This document shows positions 15,001-25,444 of a DNA stretch of 64,000 nt, piece after piece. The position numbers and the translations under genes are program-made. Positions within the stretch are counted from its first letter, which is position 1, and every line of letters starts with the position of its first letter. The stretch is from Paramoeba atlantica (Eukaryota > Discosea), in the NCBI GenBank assembly GCA_977017575.1, contig CDRNVI010000047.1, positions 124,001-188,000 on the forward strand. Direction: 5' to 3'. The notes beneath the pieces are model-generated. The model had not been told where the DNA came from. It worked only from the letters and a program-made list of their open reading frames with translations, and did no database searches.

Positions 15001-18000
15001 AAAACTTTGATATGCCTTTTTCTGAGAACCGAAAGCTGAGACCACGCGCAGCACGCAGCGGTGCGCCAAATAAGATTTATGCACTCGTGAGTGCGCGCTC
15101 CGAATGTTGATGGATTTGCGTTGCGCGATCCGAGGCACCGCACACGCAAATCGCCGCGATCGAAGTCGTGAAGTCGCAAAACTTTGATATGCCTTTTTCT
15201 GAGAACCGAAAGCTGAGACCACGCGCAGCACGCAGCGGTGCGCCAAATAAGATTTATGCACTCGTGAGTGCGCGCTCCGAATGTTGATGGATTTGCGTTG
15301 CGCGATCCGAGGCACCGCACACGCAAATCGCCTCGATTGAAGTCGTGAAGTCGCAAAACTTTGATATGCCTTTTTCTGAGAACCGAAAGCTGAGACCACG
15401 CGCAGCACGCAGCGGTGCGCCAAATAAGATTTATGCACTCGTGAGTGCGCGCTCCGAATGTTGATGGATTTGCGTTGCGCGATCCGAGGCACCGCACACG
15501 CAAATCGCCGCGATCGAAGTCGTGAAGTCGCAAAACTTTGATATGCCTTTTTCTGAGAACCGAAAGCTGAGACCACGCGCAGCACGCAGCGGTGCGCCAA
15601 ATAAGATTTATGCACTCGTGAGTGCGCGCTCCGAATGTTGATGGATTTGCGTTGCGCGATCCGAGGCACCGCACACGCAAATCGCCTCGATTGAAGTCGT
15701 GAAGTCACAAAACTTTGATATGCCTTTTTCTGAGAACCGAAAGCTGAGACCACGCGCAGCACGCAGCGGTGCGCCAAAGTGGATTTATGCACTCTTGAGT
15801 GTGCGCTGTGAATGTTGATGGATTTGCGTTGCGCGATCCGAGACAACGCACTCGCAAATCGCCGCGATTGAAGTCGTGAAGTCACAAAATTTTGATATGC
15901 CTTTTTCTGAGAACCGAAAGCTGAGACCACGCGCAGCACGCAGCGGTGCGCCAAATAAGATTTATGAACTCGTGATTGAGCGCTCCGAATGTTTATGGAT
16001 TTGCGTTGCGCGATCCGAGGCACCGCACACGCAAATCGCCTCGATTGAAGTCATGAAGTCGCAAAACTTTGATATGCCTTTTTCTGAGAACCGAAAGCTG
16101 AGACCACGCGCAGCACGCAGCGGTGCGCCAAATAAGATTTATGCACTCGTGAGTGCGCGCTCCGAATGTTGATGGATTTGCGTTGCGCGATCCGAGGCAC
16201 CGCACACGCAAATCGCCTCGATTGAAGTCGTGAAGTCGCAAAACTTTGATATGCCTTTTTCTGAAAACCGAAAGCTGAGACCACGCGCAGCACGCAGCGG
16301 TGCGCCAAATAAGATTTATGCACTCGTGAGTGCGCGCTCCGAATGTTGATGGATTTGCGTTGCGCGATCCGAGGCACCGCACACGCAAATCGCCGCGATC
16401 GAAGTCGTGAAGTCGCAAAACTTTGATATGCCTTTTTCTGAGAACCGAAAGCTGAGACCACGCGCAGCACGCAGCGGTGCGCCAAATAAGATTTATGCAC
16501 TCGTGAGTGCGCGCTCCGAATGTTGATGGATTTGCGTTGCGCGATCCGAGGCACCGCACACGCAAATCGCCTCGATTGAAGTCGTGAAGTCACAAAACTT
16601 TGATATGCCTTTTTCTGAGAACCGAAAGCTGAGACCACGCGCAGCACGCAGCGGTGCGCCAAATAAGATTTATGCACTCGTGAGTGCGCGCTCCGAATGT
16701 TGATGGATTTGCGTTGCGCGATCCGAGGCACCGCACACGCAAATCGCCTCGATTGAAGTCGTGAAGTCACAAAACTTTGATATGCCTTTTTCTGAAAACC
16801 GAAAGCTGAGACCACGCGAAGCACGTAGCGGTGCGCCAAATAAGATTTATGCACTCGTGATTGCGCGCTCCGAATGTTGATGGATTTGCGTTGCGCGATC
16901 CGAGGCACCGCACACGCAAATCGCCTCGATTGAAGTCGTGAAGTCACAAAACTTTGATATGCCTTTTTCTGAAAACCGAAAGCTGAGACCACGCGAAGCA
17001 CGTAGCGGTGCGCCAAATAAGATTTATGCACTCGTGAGTGCGCGCTCCGAATGTTGATGGATTTGCGTTGCGCGATCCGAGGCACCGCACACGCAAATCG
17101 CCTCGATTGAAGTCGTGAAGTCACAAAACTTTGATATGCCTTTTTCTGAAAACCGAAAGCTGAGACCACGCGAAGCACGTAGCGGTGCGCCAAATAAGAT
17201 TTATGCACTCGTGATTGCGCGCTCCGAATGTTGATGGATTTGCGTTGCGCGATCCGAGGCACCGCACACGCGAATCGCCGCGATCGAAGTCGTGAAGTCG
17301 CAAAACTTTGATATGCCTTTTTCTGAAAACCGAAAGCTGAGACCACGCGCAGCACGCAGCGGTGCGCCAAATAAGATTTATGCACTCGTGAGTGCGCGCT
17401 CCGAATGTTGATGGATTTGCGTTGCGCGATCCGAGGCACCGCACACGCAAATCGCCTCGATTGAAGTCGTGAAGTCGCAAAACTTTGATATGCCTTTTTC
17501 TGAGAACCGAAAGCTGAGACCACGCGCAGCACGTAGCGGTGCGCCAAATAAGATTTATGCACTCGTGAGTGCGCGCTCCGAATGTTGATGGATTTGCGTT
17601 GCGCGATCCGAGGCACCGCACACGCAAATCGCCTCGATTGAAGTCGTGAAGTCACAAAACTTTGATATGCCTTTTTCTGAAAACCGAAAGCTGAGACCAC
17701 GCGAAGCACGTAGCGGTGCGCCAAATAAGATTTATGCACTCGTGATTGCGCGCTCCGAATGTTGATGGATTTGCGTTGCGCGATCCGAGGCACCGCACAC
17801 GCGAATCGCCGCGATCGAAGTCGTGAAGTCGCAAAACTTTGATATGCCTTTTTCTGAGAACCGAAAGCTGAGACCACGCGCAGCACGCAGCGGTGCGCCA
17901 AATAAGATTTATGCACTCGTGAGTGCGCGCTCCGAATGTTGATGGATTTGCGTTGCGCGATCCGAGGCACCGCACACGCAAATCGCCTCGATTGAAGTCG

Positions 18001-18716
18001 TGAAGTCGCAAAACTTTGATATGCCTTTTTCTGAGAACCGAAAGCTGAGACCACGCGCAGCACGCAGCGGTGCGCCAAATAAGATTTATGCACTCGTGAG
18101 TGCGCGCTCCGAATGTTGATGGATTTGCGTTGCGCGATCCGAGGCACCGCACACGCAAATCGCCTCGATTGAAGTCGTGAAGTCACAAAACTTTGATATG
18201 CCTTTTTCTGAAAACCGAAAGCTGAGACCACGCGAAGCACGTAGCGGTGCGCCAAATAAGATTTATGCACTCGTGATTGCGCGCTCCGAATGTTGATGGA
18301 TTTGCGTTGCGCGATCCGAGGCACCGCACACGCGAATCGCCGCGATCGAAGTCGTGAAGTCGCAAAACTTTGATATGCCTTTTTCTGAAAACCGAAAGCT
18401 GGGACCACGCGCAGCACGCAGCGGTGCGCCAAATAAGATTTATGCACTCTTGAGTGTGCGCTGCGAATGTTGATGGATTTGCGTTGCGCGATCCGAGACA
18501 ACGCACACGCGAATCGCCGCGATTGAAGTCGTGAAGTCACAAAATTTTGATATGCCTTTTTCTGAGAACCGAAAGCTGAGACCACGCGCAGCACGCAGCG
18601 GTGCGCCAAATAAGATTTATGCACTCGTGATTGAGCGCTCCGAATGTTGATGGATTTGCGTTGCGCGATCCGAGGCACCGCACACGCAAATCGCCGCGAT
18701 TGAAGTCGTGATGTCA
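1..18716. repeat. 177-bp tandem satellite array, about 106 monomers
   Basis: A head-to-tail satellite of 177 bp fills this block and runs off the left edge of the window. Each monomer contains a pyrimidine-rich box around GATATGCCTTTTTCTGA, a GC-rich part with GCAGCACGCAGCGG, and a short hairpin GCACTCGTGAGTGC. Two sub-types recur, one reading CCAAATAAGATTTATG and one reading CCAAAGTGGATTTATG. Adjacent monomers differ by only a few bases, so the array is strongly homogenised; the first 1.2 kb and the last 2 kb are somewhat more diverged. Because 177 is divisible by three, two minus-strand frames stay open for hundreds to 1,800 codons; I read this as a by-product of the period, not as genes. 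The size is close to a nucleosome repeat, which suits a centromeric or subtelomeric satellite, but that role is inference. Confidence 0.97.
7563..9686. repeat. Tandem 1,062-bp (six-monomer) duplication inside the satellite
   Basis: Two consecutive six-monomer blocks, 7563-8624 and 8625-9686, are almost identical. Both contain the same rare monomer, marked by GGGACCACGCGC and by TATACACTCGTGAGTGTG (near 7782 and 8844), at the same internal place. This is direct evidence of recent unequal exchange or local duplication within the array. Confidence 0.8.
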
Positions 18717-18724
18717 GAGAACTG

Positions 18725-20045
18725 AACCGCGTCCTACCCCCCCCCCTCCCTGAACCTCCGACATTTACCCCCCACCCTGGACACGCTCTGTACTCCCCCT
18801 TCGACCTCCTGGAGAGACCTCCTGGACCCCCCGGACCGCACCCTGGACCCCCCCCCTGGACCCCCCCTGAACCTCCCACCTGGAGACACCCCCTGGACAC
18901 CCCCCCCTGGACCCTCCCCCTGGACACACTCCCCCTGGAGAGACCTCCTGGACTCCCCCCGGACCGCACCCTAGACCCCCCCCCCTGGACACCCCCCTGG
19001 ACCCGCCCTGGACTCCCCCTGGACCGCACCCTGCCCCCACCCATGGACACCCCCCTGGACCTCCCCCCTGGATCCCACCCATGGAGACACCCCCTGGACC
19101 CCACCCATGGACACCCCCCTGGACCCCCCGGACACCCCCCCTGGATACCCCCCCTGGAGAGACCTCCTGGACCCCCCGGACCGCACCGTAGACCCCCCCC
19201 TAGACACCCCCCTGGACCTCCCCTGGACTGCACCCTAGACCCCCCCCTGGACACCCCCCTGGACCCGCCCTGGACTCCCCCTGGACCGCACCCTGCCCCC
19301 ACCCCTGGACACCCCCCTGGACCCGCCCTGGACTCCCCCTGGACCGCACCCTGCCCCCACCCCTGGACCCCCCCTGAACCTCCCCTCTGGACTCCCCCCC
19401 TGGAGACACCCCCTGGACTCCCCCCCTGGAGACACCCCCTGGACCCGCCCTGGACTCCCCCCTGGACCGCACCCTGCCCCCACCCCTGGACACCCCCCTG
19501 GACCCGCCCTGGACTCCCCCTGGACCGCACCCTGCCCCCACCCATGGACACCCCCCTGGACCCCCTGGACCCCACCCCCCCCTGGACACCCCCCCTGGAC
19601 ACCCCCCCTGGACACCCCCCCTGGAGAGACCTCCTGGACCCCCCGGACCGCACCGTAGACCCCCCCCTGGACCCGCCCTGGACTCCCCCTGGACCGCACC
19701 CTGCCCCCACCCCTGGACACCCCCTCCCTGGAGACACACCCTGGACCGCACCCTAGACCCCCCCCCTGAACCTCCCCTCTGGACTCCCCCCCTGGAGACA
19801 CCCCCTGGACTCCCCCCCCTGGAGACACCCGCTGGACCCGCCCTGGACTCCCCCTGGACCGCACCCTGCCCCCACCCCTGGACCCCCCCTGAACCTCCCC
19901 CCTGGACCCCCCCCTGGAGACCCCCTGGACTGCACCCTAGACCCCCCCTGGACACCCCCCTGGACCCGCCCTCGACTCCCCCTGGACCGCACCCTGCCCC
20001 CACCCCTGGACTCCCCCCGTGTACCCCGCCCCTGGGCCCCACCCC
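18725..20045. repeat. C-rich minisatellite (CTGGACCCCCC-type)
   Basis: About 1.3 kb of irregular tandem repetition built from CCCCCTGGAC, CTGGAGACACCCC, GACCGCACCCTGCCCCCACC and related words. The + strand is almost devoid of G-runs and rich in C-runs, so the complementary strand is a long G-rich, potentially quadruplex-forming sequence. The repeat words are shuffled rather than strictly periodic. The many long open frames on both strands are translations of this repeat (PPWTPPLD-like or GGVQGGSRG-like) and are not supported as genes. A short block of the same words recurs at 63531-63630 inside a dispersed repeat. Confidence 0.93.
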
Positions 20046-20094
20046 TCGCCGCGATTGAAGTCGTGAAGTCATAAAACTTTGATATGCCTTTTTC
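20046..20094. repeat. Residual fragment of the 177-bp satellite
   Basis: About 49 bp matching the satellite (CCGCGATTGAAGTCGTGAAG through GATATGCCTTTTTC) follows the C-rich block. The same stretch up to GTCGTGA-GTCA also ends the main array on the left of that block, so the C-rich DNA sits within satellite sequence. The satellite stops for good here and unique DNA begins. Confidence 0.85.
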
Positions 20095-20245
20095 GAACGA
20101 CGAGGTTGTGAGAACTTGTGAAAGTAATCTGCGTATTCAATTTAGTTCAATACACATGAATATTTCAGCACGTAAAGCATAATATTTTATTATATACCAA
20201 GGAAAGTGTTTATATCCACGTTTAAAAAGTTTTCATAAAAAGTTT

Positions 20246-20805
20246 ATGGTTGTGACCCGTTCGCAAGCGCGAGAAGCCGCGGATCGGGGGGAAGCCCTAA
20301 CTCCCCCTAGCACCCCGCGCACCTCATCGCCGAAATCCCAGGCCTCACGACCTACGAGACAGGTGGAGACGCCTCCAGTTAGTGCCCGCCGGAATTCTAA
20401 TCTAGAAGAAATCCGGGGCCTCTTGGTGTTTTGGGAAGCGTTGCAGGGGCAGTAGGCAGTACAGTATGGAACGGATTTTTCAATAACCAAGAAACGCAGC
20501 CTCAAGCGTCTGACTTTCCTAACACTCAGGCTGCGGCAGCGGCGCAGAATTCCCTTGAGCGAATAGTACAGCAGCTCGCGACGCAGGTTTCCAGTTTATT
20601 GGCTCAAGTGGCCCGGATGCAGTTCTCCGGTTCCAGTTGCCAGCCTCCAAGCGTCCTACAGCCACAGCTTCCATCTCCGCACGCTACGCTTCCACACGAA
20701 CGTATTCTGGAGCAAAGCCACGTACCGCAGCAACAACGACAATTTCAGGAACATCGTCAGCCTGGGCCTTCAGATACTGCTTCGACTCGACAGGGAGGCT
20801 ATTGA
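20246..20805 (+). pseudogene. Possible Gag-like ORF broken by a frameshift
   Basis: Two overlapping reading frames make one plausible product. The first starts at an ATG (MVVTRSQAREAAD, basic, then Pro/Ser/Arg-rich) and runs to a stop at 20453. The second frame is open from about 20404 to 20805 (LGSVAGAVGSTVWNGFF, an Ala-rich probable coiled coil QNSLERIVQQLATQVSSLL, then a Gln/Pro-rich tail). Moving from one to the other needs a -1 shift near 20404-20450; I see no canonical slippery heptamer in the right phase. A short basic N-terminus with VTRSQ, a coiled coil and a Pro/Gln-rich tail resemble retrotransposon Gag proteins, but there is no zinc knuckle or polymerase downstream. It may equally be a decayed gene of unknown function. 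Confidence 0.3.
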
Positions 20806-21714
20806 ATATTGAAAAATAGTTTCCCATTCGTTAGTACTGTGAGAAAATGAATTATAGTAGCGCTACTAAGTGACATATGTTGTTTTACTTTATACTTTAT
20901 ATATTGATGTACAAACATATTCGATGGATTTGACGAAGGGTAGGATTACATTAATGTATTTTACACTTGATTTGAGTTTTTCAATCTTCACGAATACAAT
21001 TTTATACGAATGCGCTGATTATGAAGCGTATCATCCAAAGACAATGATGACTCAGTGGAACTTTGAATTCGGGTTTTCAGCTCAGCGTTCGACTTCATTG
21101 AAGAAAAGCAATAGATAATCGAATGAACCAAGAATAATAATCAAAAACGGGATAAAACGTGTATGCTTTCATACAAACGTTATGAAAGAGAAAACTGTCA
21201 ATATATTTTACTTTGTTTTTCTCCTACTGTGTCAAAACAAGATCACGCGAGATCATCCCCGCAGCCCCTCACATTTATAGCTTTTAAGGTCATGTTTTCA
21301 TAAATTCCTTCGTGGCGCATTATCAATGTCTAGCATCAGTCGCTCGCAGATATTTCTCACCGGTTTTGGGGGCCACTCGGGCCGTGCATGGGGTAGCTTT
21401 TAACATATTAAATTAGAACTACAATGCCGAATATGGCAAAAACGTGAATTGACGCTTAAAGAAATGATAAAAAATTTCAGTGTTTTTCTGTAAACATTAT
21501 TTATGAGCCTTGTCCCAGTTATTTTTTCTTGCATTCATGAAGTAGTGGTGCGAAATAATACTTAGTGTCGTAAAAATATACGAATTTTTACGAACACTGT
21601 ATTTATAGTACACTGTACTGTATAATATACAGTATAAAAGGAAAAAATGTATTAAATATGTATATTTTTGAGATACAATAAAATAGGATTCGGCCTTCAT
21701 AAAGGGTGCATTTC
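20806..21714. other. AT-rich intergenic DNA, no supported gene
   Basis: AT-rich spacer between the Gag-like remnant and the first LRR gene. A 65-codon frame starts at ATG 20923 but has neither recognisable similarity nor a convincing upstream splice site. At 21241-21271 there is a solitary end of a dispersed repeat family (GATCACGCGAGATCAT followed by CCGCAGCCCCTCA) that occurs complete at 48964-49157. Confidence 0.5.
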
Positions 21715-22542
21715 ATGAACCGCGGCGTTCTGCTTTTTTTGAGCTTTATTGCTCTTGAGCATACATGTATGTTTGTCGAATATGGTATGATGTACGATAA
21801 CTCTGTGCATCGGGGTGCCAAAGTGCGCGGCGGAGTATTTCCTGATTACATGTGTCTGAATCTTCTTGTGTCAAAAATGAAAACTTTTCCATCAGATTGG
21901 GAAAAACCGGAGTTGTCAGCATGTCAACGATGCGGCATCCGGTGTGATGCACAAGGTCGCGTGACCGAAATCAACTTGAAAAACAGAAACATGACAGGAA
22001 ATTTATCTTGGGCTTATCTTCCCTCGAATATAATTTCTATAAACGTTGCAAAGAATCATATCTCCGGTGGATTATCGCTAGAGTGCCTTCCAAAGGGAAT
22101 TATCCGTTTAAAAGGGCACAGCAATCGAATGAAATGCGATTTACGTTTGAATGACGCTCCATCAAAATTGCAATTCATATCAATTCATACGAACTTGTTC
22201 TTTGGTGAGGTAGCATTCGAGGCACTACCTGCTGATTTGAAAAAAATGGAATTGCACAAGAACATGTTCGCCGGTGGTATCTCTCTGTCACTTTTACCTA
22301 ATACGCTATCAGAATTGTATCTGCACGATAATCAATTATCAGGCTTGCTTGTTTTAGATGCGCTTCCTTTTTCTTTGCGTTATCTTTCCCTCTCCAATAA
22401 TTGTTTTGTTGGACATGTTAATCTTACACATCTCCCATCTGGGATGAAATTCTTGGCTTTGAAAAATAACAATATCACGGTTGGTAGTCTTATGGGATTG
22501 CCGAAAGGTATGAAGCTCGACATTAGGGAAACAATTTGGTAG
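21715..22542 (+). CDS. Secreted or surface leucine-rich repeat protein 1
   Basis: A 275-residue protein. I place the start at ATG 21715, because it opens a hydrophobic signal-like segment (MNRGVLLFLSFIALEHTCMF); the in-frame GTG nine bases upstream is unlikely. After the leader comes a conserved KVRG motif, then a cysteine cap (CQRCGIRCD, about residues 78-86) like the N-cap before plant-type LRRs. About seven LRR units follow with the pattern GxLxLxxLPxxLxxLxLxxNxFxG. The C-terminus is abrupt (DIRETIW). There is no membrane anchor, so the product is probably secreted or held by a partner. LRRs of this type bind proteins or glycans; the ligand is unknown. It belongs to a family of four in this window. 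Confidence 0.8.
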   Translation: MNRGVLLFLSFIALEHTCMFVEYGMMYDNSVHRGAKVRGGVFPDYMCLNLLVSKMKTFPSDWEKPELSACQRCGIRCDAQGRVTEINLKNRNMTGNLSWAYLPSNIISINVAKNHISGGLSLECLPKGIIRLKGHSNRMKCDLRLNDAPSKLQFISIHTNLFFGEVAFEALPADLKKMELHKNMFAGGISLSLLPNTLSELYLHDNQLSGLLVLDALPFSLRYLSLSNNCFVGHVNLTHLPSGMKFLALKNNNITVGSLMGLPKGMKLDIRETIW

Positions 22543-22945
22543 TCTAAAATACGAATTTTCAATTTAGCAAATTTACCATCCAGACAACCAATATTCAGGA
22601 AGTCACGGAGATTCGATAAACCGCTTTATGGAGTTTTTTCCAGAGGCTAATGAGATTTCGAGTGTACTTTACAATAGAGAGTCAGTAAAACAGCTTTTCT
22701 AAAGGTCAGATGTGGACTCTCGTGACCTCCAGTGGCTGCCAGTGATCGCTAAGGTTGCACGGCATTGGACTCCCTGCAACTTGGCGTCTTTTTTCGGGGC
22801 CACGGTGGACCACTGCTACTGGTCCTCGTTGATCATTTTGTACATGTTTAGTTGAACAGATATGGATTGTTACTATATTTATTAAATGCTCGTTATTTGT
22901 TTCTAGATTCGAACTCTCCACGTATTCAAACTTATTGTGATGTGA

Positions 22946-23119
22946 AAATTGTACTGTCCTCGCTGCAGGGTGGACCGCCACGCGTCTTTGGGGGAACCTA
23001 TACGGTGTGTAATGTGTGCGTGCACCATTGAAAGTGATGCAAACGATTCTTGCATCCAATGCCACAGGGTCTCTGTAATCATAGGTACCAACTACCGTCC
23101 TCTGTGTAAAAAACACTAA
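22946..23119 (+). other. Short cysteine-rich open stretch (two zinc-ribbon-like motifs)
   Basis: A 57-residue open stretch contains two tandem four-ligand patterns: CPRC-13 residues-CVMC, then CIQC-14 residues-CKKH. The only internal ATG (23011) would keep just the second. An in-frame stop lies directly upstream (22943), so this is either an exon of something larger, a gene relic, or chance. A pyrimidine-AG site (TTTGTTTCTAG) lies just upstream near 22908. A second short open stretch (22716-22855, with DLQWLPVIAKVARHW) in a different frame may belong to the same relic. No function is assigned. Confidence 0.25.
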
Positions 23120-23787
23120 TGTGTAGTAAAAGAATTTTTGTCATCACACTTGTGTGCAAAGCAAAAACAGGTCACAAGTGCGAACAATGATTACCGCCCA
23201 TATTCGGTTTCTACGGTACCACATAAAGGGCAATTAAGGAAAATTAAAAAATATTAAAACTTTAATGTAAGGAAATAATTTCGTCCCACTGACTTTTCTC
23301 CGAAATTCTTTCGAATTTTCTTTGATTTATGTCGCTTCTTTAACCGCGGTGGTTGTTTTCAACGTAGAAGTGACCTCTGTTGTATGTATTAGTTCATCAT
23401 TTCTTTATGTGAAAGACGCTTACCTTACTAAAATTGAGGAAGAAGAAAATTAAGAAAACTTTAATTAAGGAAATAATTTCGTGTCACAAAGAAATCTTCC
23501 TTAATTAAAATATTCCCTAATTACCATTTCTACGGTAATATGTAAACCACCCGTTTAACATACCTATACCTTGGATAACATACCGGGGGGGTATGTTATT
23601 CTGGCCTGCGACACTTAACATACCCCCCCTCGTCCCACGGCTTTTTTTGTGCAACGGTACAAAAACCCAACCGTAATATCACGTACCTTTTTAAACAAAA
23701 TGTTTCTTTTATGCGTTTTTAGATGTATTTTGATACGTTTTAGCATTTAGTACTACACGCGGTACATCTTTAGATACAGGTTCTAAC
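23120..23787. other. AT-rich spacer with repeated and palindromic motifs
   Basis: No gene seen. It holds two imperfect direct copies of ACTTTAAT-TAAGGAAATAATTTCGT (around 23260 and 23458), two opposed copies of TTTCTACGGTA, and a hairpin AACATACC-GGGGGGG-TATGTT near 23576-23602 whose loop is a G-run. The same G-run hairpin recurs at 24319-24348. Confidence 0.5.
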
Positions 23788-24292
23788 TAAAAAAGTTGAA
23801 ATTTTTTTCAAAAAAAAATAGCCGAACTTGACCGACCCGTTCTGCGGATACGAAGGGGGGTCACCCCCGGGTAGAGGGGTGGAAAATGCGCGCCAAGACC
23901 CCGGATACCCCTTCTGCGCCTTTATTTCGAAAAATATTTTTTTCAAAAAACTTCGTGCGGTATGCCCCCTTAATTTCACAAGTACATACTACTCGAGTCC
24001 TAATATTAATCTGCTATTGAAATATCTCAAAATATTTTAACATACATGTATTTCTCATTATCTTTTAAACCTACTATCCATCTGTATGCTGAATTTCCAA
24101 TATGATGCATCTTGTGGGCGAAAACCCCTGGGCCCCCCAAGGGTCGGATTTTTTTTGAAAATTTTTGGACCACCGGAGCCCCTTTTATAAATTTTTCTTC
24201 TATTATATTACTGTGTTCCTCTTTATATTTTCACTGTTTTTCACTTTTTTTCAATAATCGAGGGTAGAGCGGTAGTTATACAACCACCGCAA
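23788..24292 (-). repeat. Dispersed composite repeat, partial copy A
   Basis: Minus-oriented, interrupted copy of the composite element best seen at 38529-39391. It retains the GACCCGTTCTGCGGATACG and CCCCGGGTAGAGGGGTGGAA blocks (23830-23900) and the outer end with GGTCCACCGG-like, TCAATAATCGAGGGTAGAGC and the terminal hairpin (24160-24292). About 180 bp of unrelated sequence separates the two parts. Confidence 0.75.
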
Positions 24293-24354
24293 CATACCTA
24301 CCTTGATGTATACATTGATAACATACCGGGGGGGGGGGGGGTATGTTAAATGGG

Positions 24355-24664
24355 TACCGTAGACCCCCCCCAGTAATAGACCCCCCCAGTAACAAGGATT
24401 TGACCCTTTTTCGGCTGACCCCCAGTAACAAGGGTTTGGCTCGGGAGGGTCGTTGGAGGGGGGGGGGGTGATGGTGATGGTGGCTGGGCGGGGTGAGGGC
24501 GGTTGCGAGGGAGCGAATGGCGTGGTTGCGGGGTTGGATGGGCTGAAAATCAACGCACTCATGTACAAAAAATGTCTTTTCTCACCCAAAAAGCATACCC
24601 CCAGTAACAAGGATTTGGTCATTTTGACCCAAAATCAATTCTGTTACTGGGGGGGTCTACGGTA
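24355..24664. mobile_element. Short inverted-repeat element with TACCGTAGACCCCCC ends
   Basis: A 310-bp segment opens with TACCGTAGACCCCCCC and closes with GGGGGGTCTACGGTA, followed inward on both sides by CAGTAACAAGGATTTG-type words (three internal copies). It encodes nothing convincing and has no transposase, so it would be non-autonomous. A partial copy lies at 47690-47738 and diverged words at 26393-26830. No target-site duplication is obvious. Confidence 0.6.
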
Positions 24665-25444
24665 TGTGGTTTAAATAAAATCGTTTTCTCTCGCAGCTTA
24701 ATACTATACCCCCCCTACTTACATACACCCCCCTACCTGTATTTGTCACCCCTTTTTGGAGAAAAGTGACAAATAAGTAGAGGGGGCGGGTGTGTGACAA
24801 ATAACTAGGGGGGTGGCGTTCATTAGGTGACAAATAACTAGGGGAGGTAGGTGTCATTGGGCGCGGCCAAAATAGTATAGTATAGTAAAGTATCTATATC
24901 TCCTTGCAAGTTGTTTTCTTGCCATCATAGATAAAGGCTCGCATAAAGCCTACTTCATAAATAGGTGAAACTCTACCCAGGTAGGGGAAGCACAGGCTGC
25001 CAGTTCTCAGAAAGGTCGCAGCGGGAAATTACGTCACCTTGCACACCAAACAAAACACGGTACATGTTGTTCACTACATGAAGTGCACACGTGTTCTCTC
25101 CAGGCAATTGCTAAGGACATGTCATGCATACAATGAAGTATGATGATTGAGGAGCGTCAAGATGCTCGCATAGTCTCTCTTTGGATACTTTTATAAACTT
25201 AATAAAAAACGTGGTTCGCAGAAACTATAATATAGTAAAATACAGTTTTTTCATTGAATATAGTTACTATATAGTACTATATTTACTATATTTTACTATA
25301 AAACTATAAGAAAACTATAAAGTTTTTTTCACTTTACAAGTGATATTTTTTGAGTCCTCTCCGCTTGTGAAGGACATACACACGCCTCTACATGCGTTCT
25401 TACACGTTTACATACGTATGATATGACAAGAAATTCTGAAAAAA
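24665..25444. other. Intergenic DNA with GTGACAAATAACTAGGGG repeats
   Basis: No gene seen. Between 24700 and 24860 there are three close copies of GTGACAAATAA(C/G)TAG followed by G-runs, and on the left C-run words TACCCCCCCTAC. Similar words occur at 53305-53355. From 25225 to 25322 there is low-complexity TATAGTA-type sequence able to form many small hairpins. Confidence 0.5.

Noticed and set aside
1-18716. CRISPR-like direct repeats
   Set aside because: Monomers are contiguous and 177 bp long with no unique spacers.
1-18716. Identity with the Trypanosoma brucei 177-bp minichromosome satellite
   Set aside because: Only the length agrees; as I know it the T. brucei repeat is AT-rich and the sequence here is GC-rich with unrelated words.
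484-19737. Very long minus-strand open frames (up to 1,822 codons) and short + strand frames across the satellite
   Set aside because: The period of 177 bp is divisible by three, so any stop-free frame of one monomer stays open in all. Two overlapping frames are open at once, the products are pure 59-residue repeats, and breaks fall at random variant monomers.
18765-20072. Gly/Val/Gln-rich or Pro/Trp-rich proteins from the C-rich block
   Set aside because: Low-complexity translations of a minisatellite in several frames on both strands; no start context or non-repetitive part.
20870-21118. 82-codon AT-rich frame
   Set aside because: Starts at GTG, with only a 65-codon part from an ATG; composition of spacer DNA; no similarity.
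24251-24857. Pro/Thr-rich minus-strand and Gly-rich + strand frames
   Set aside because: They cover repeat ends and C-runs of the short inverted-repeat elements; no independent evidence.
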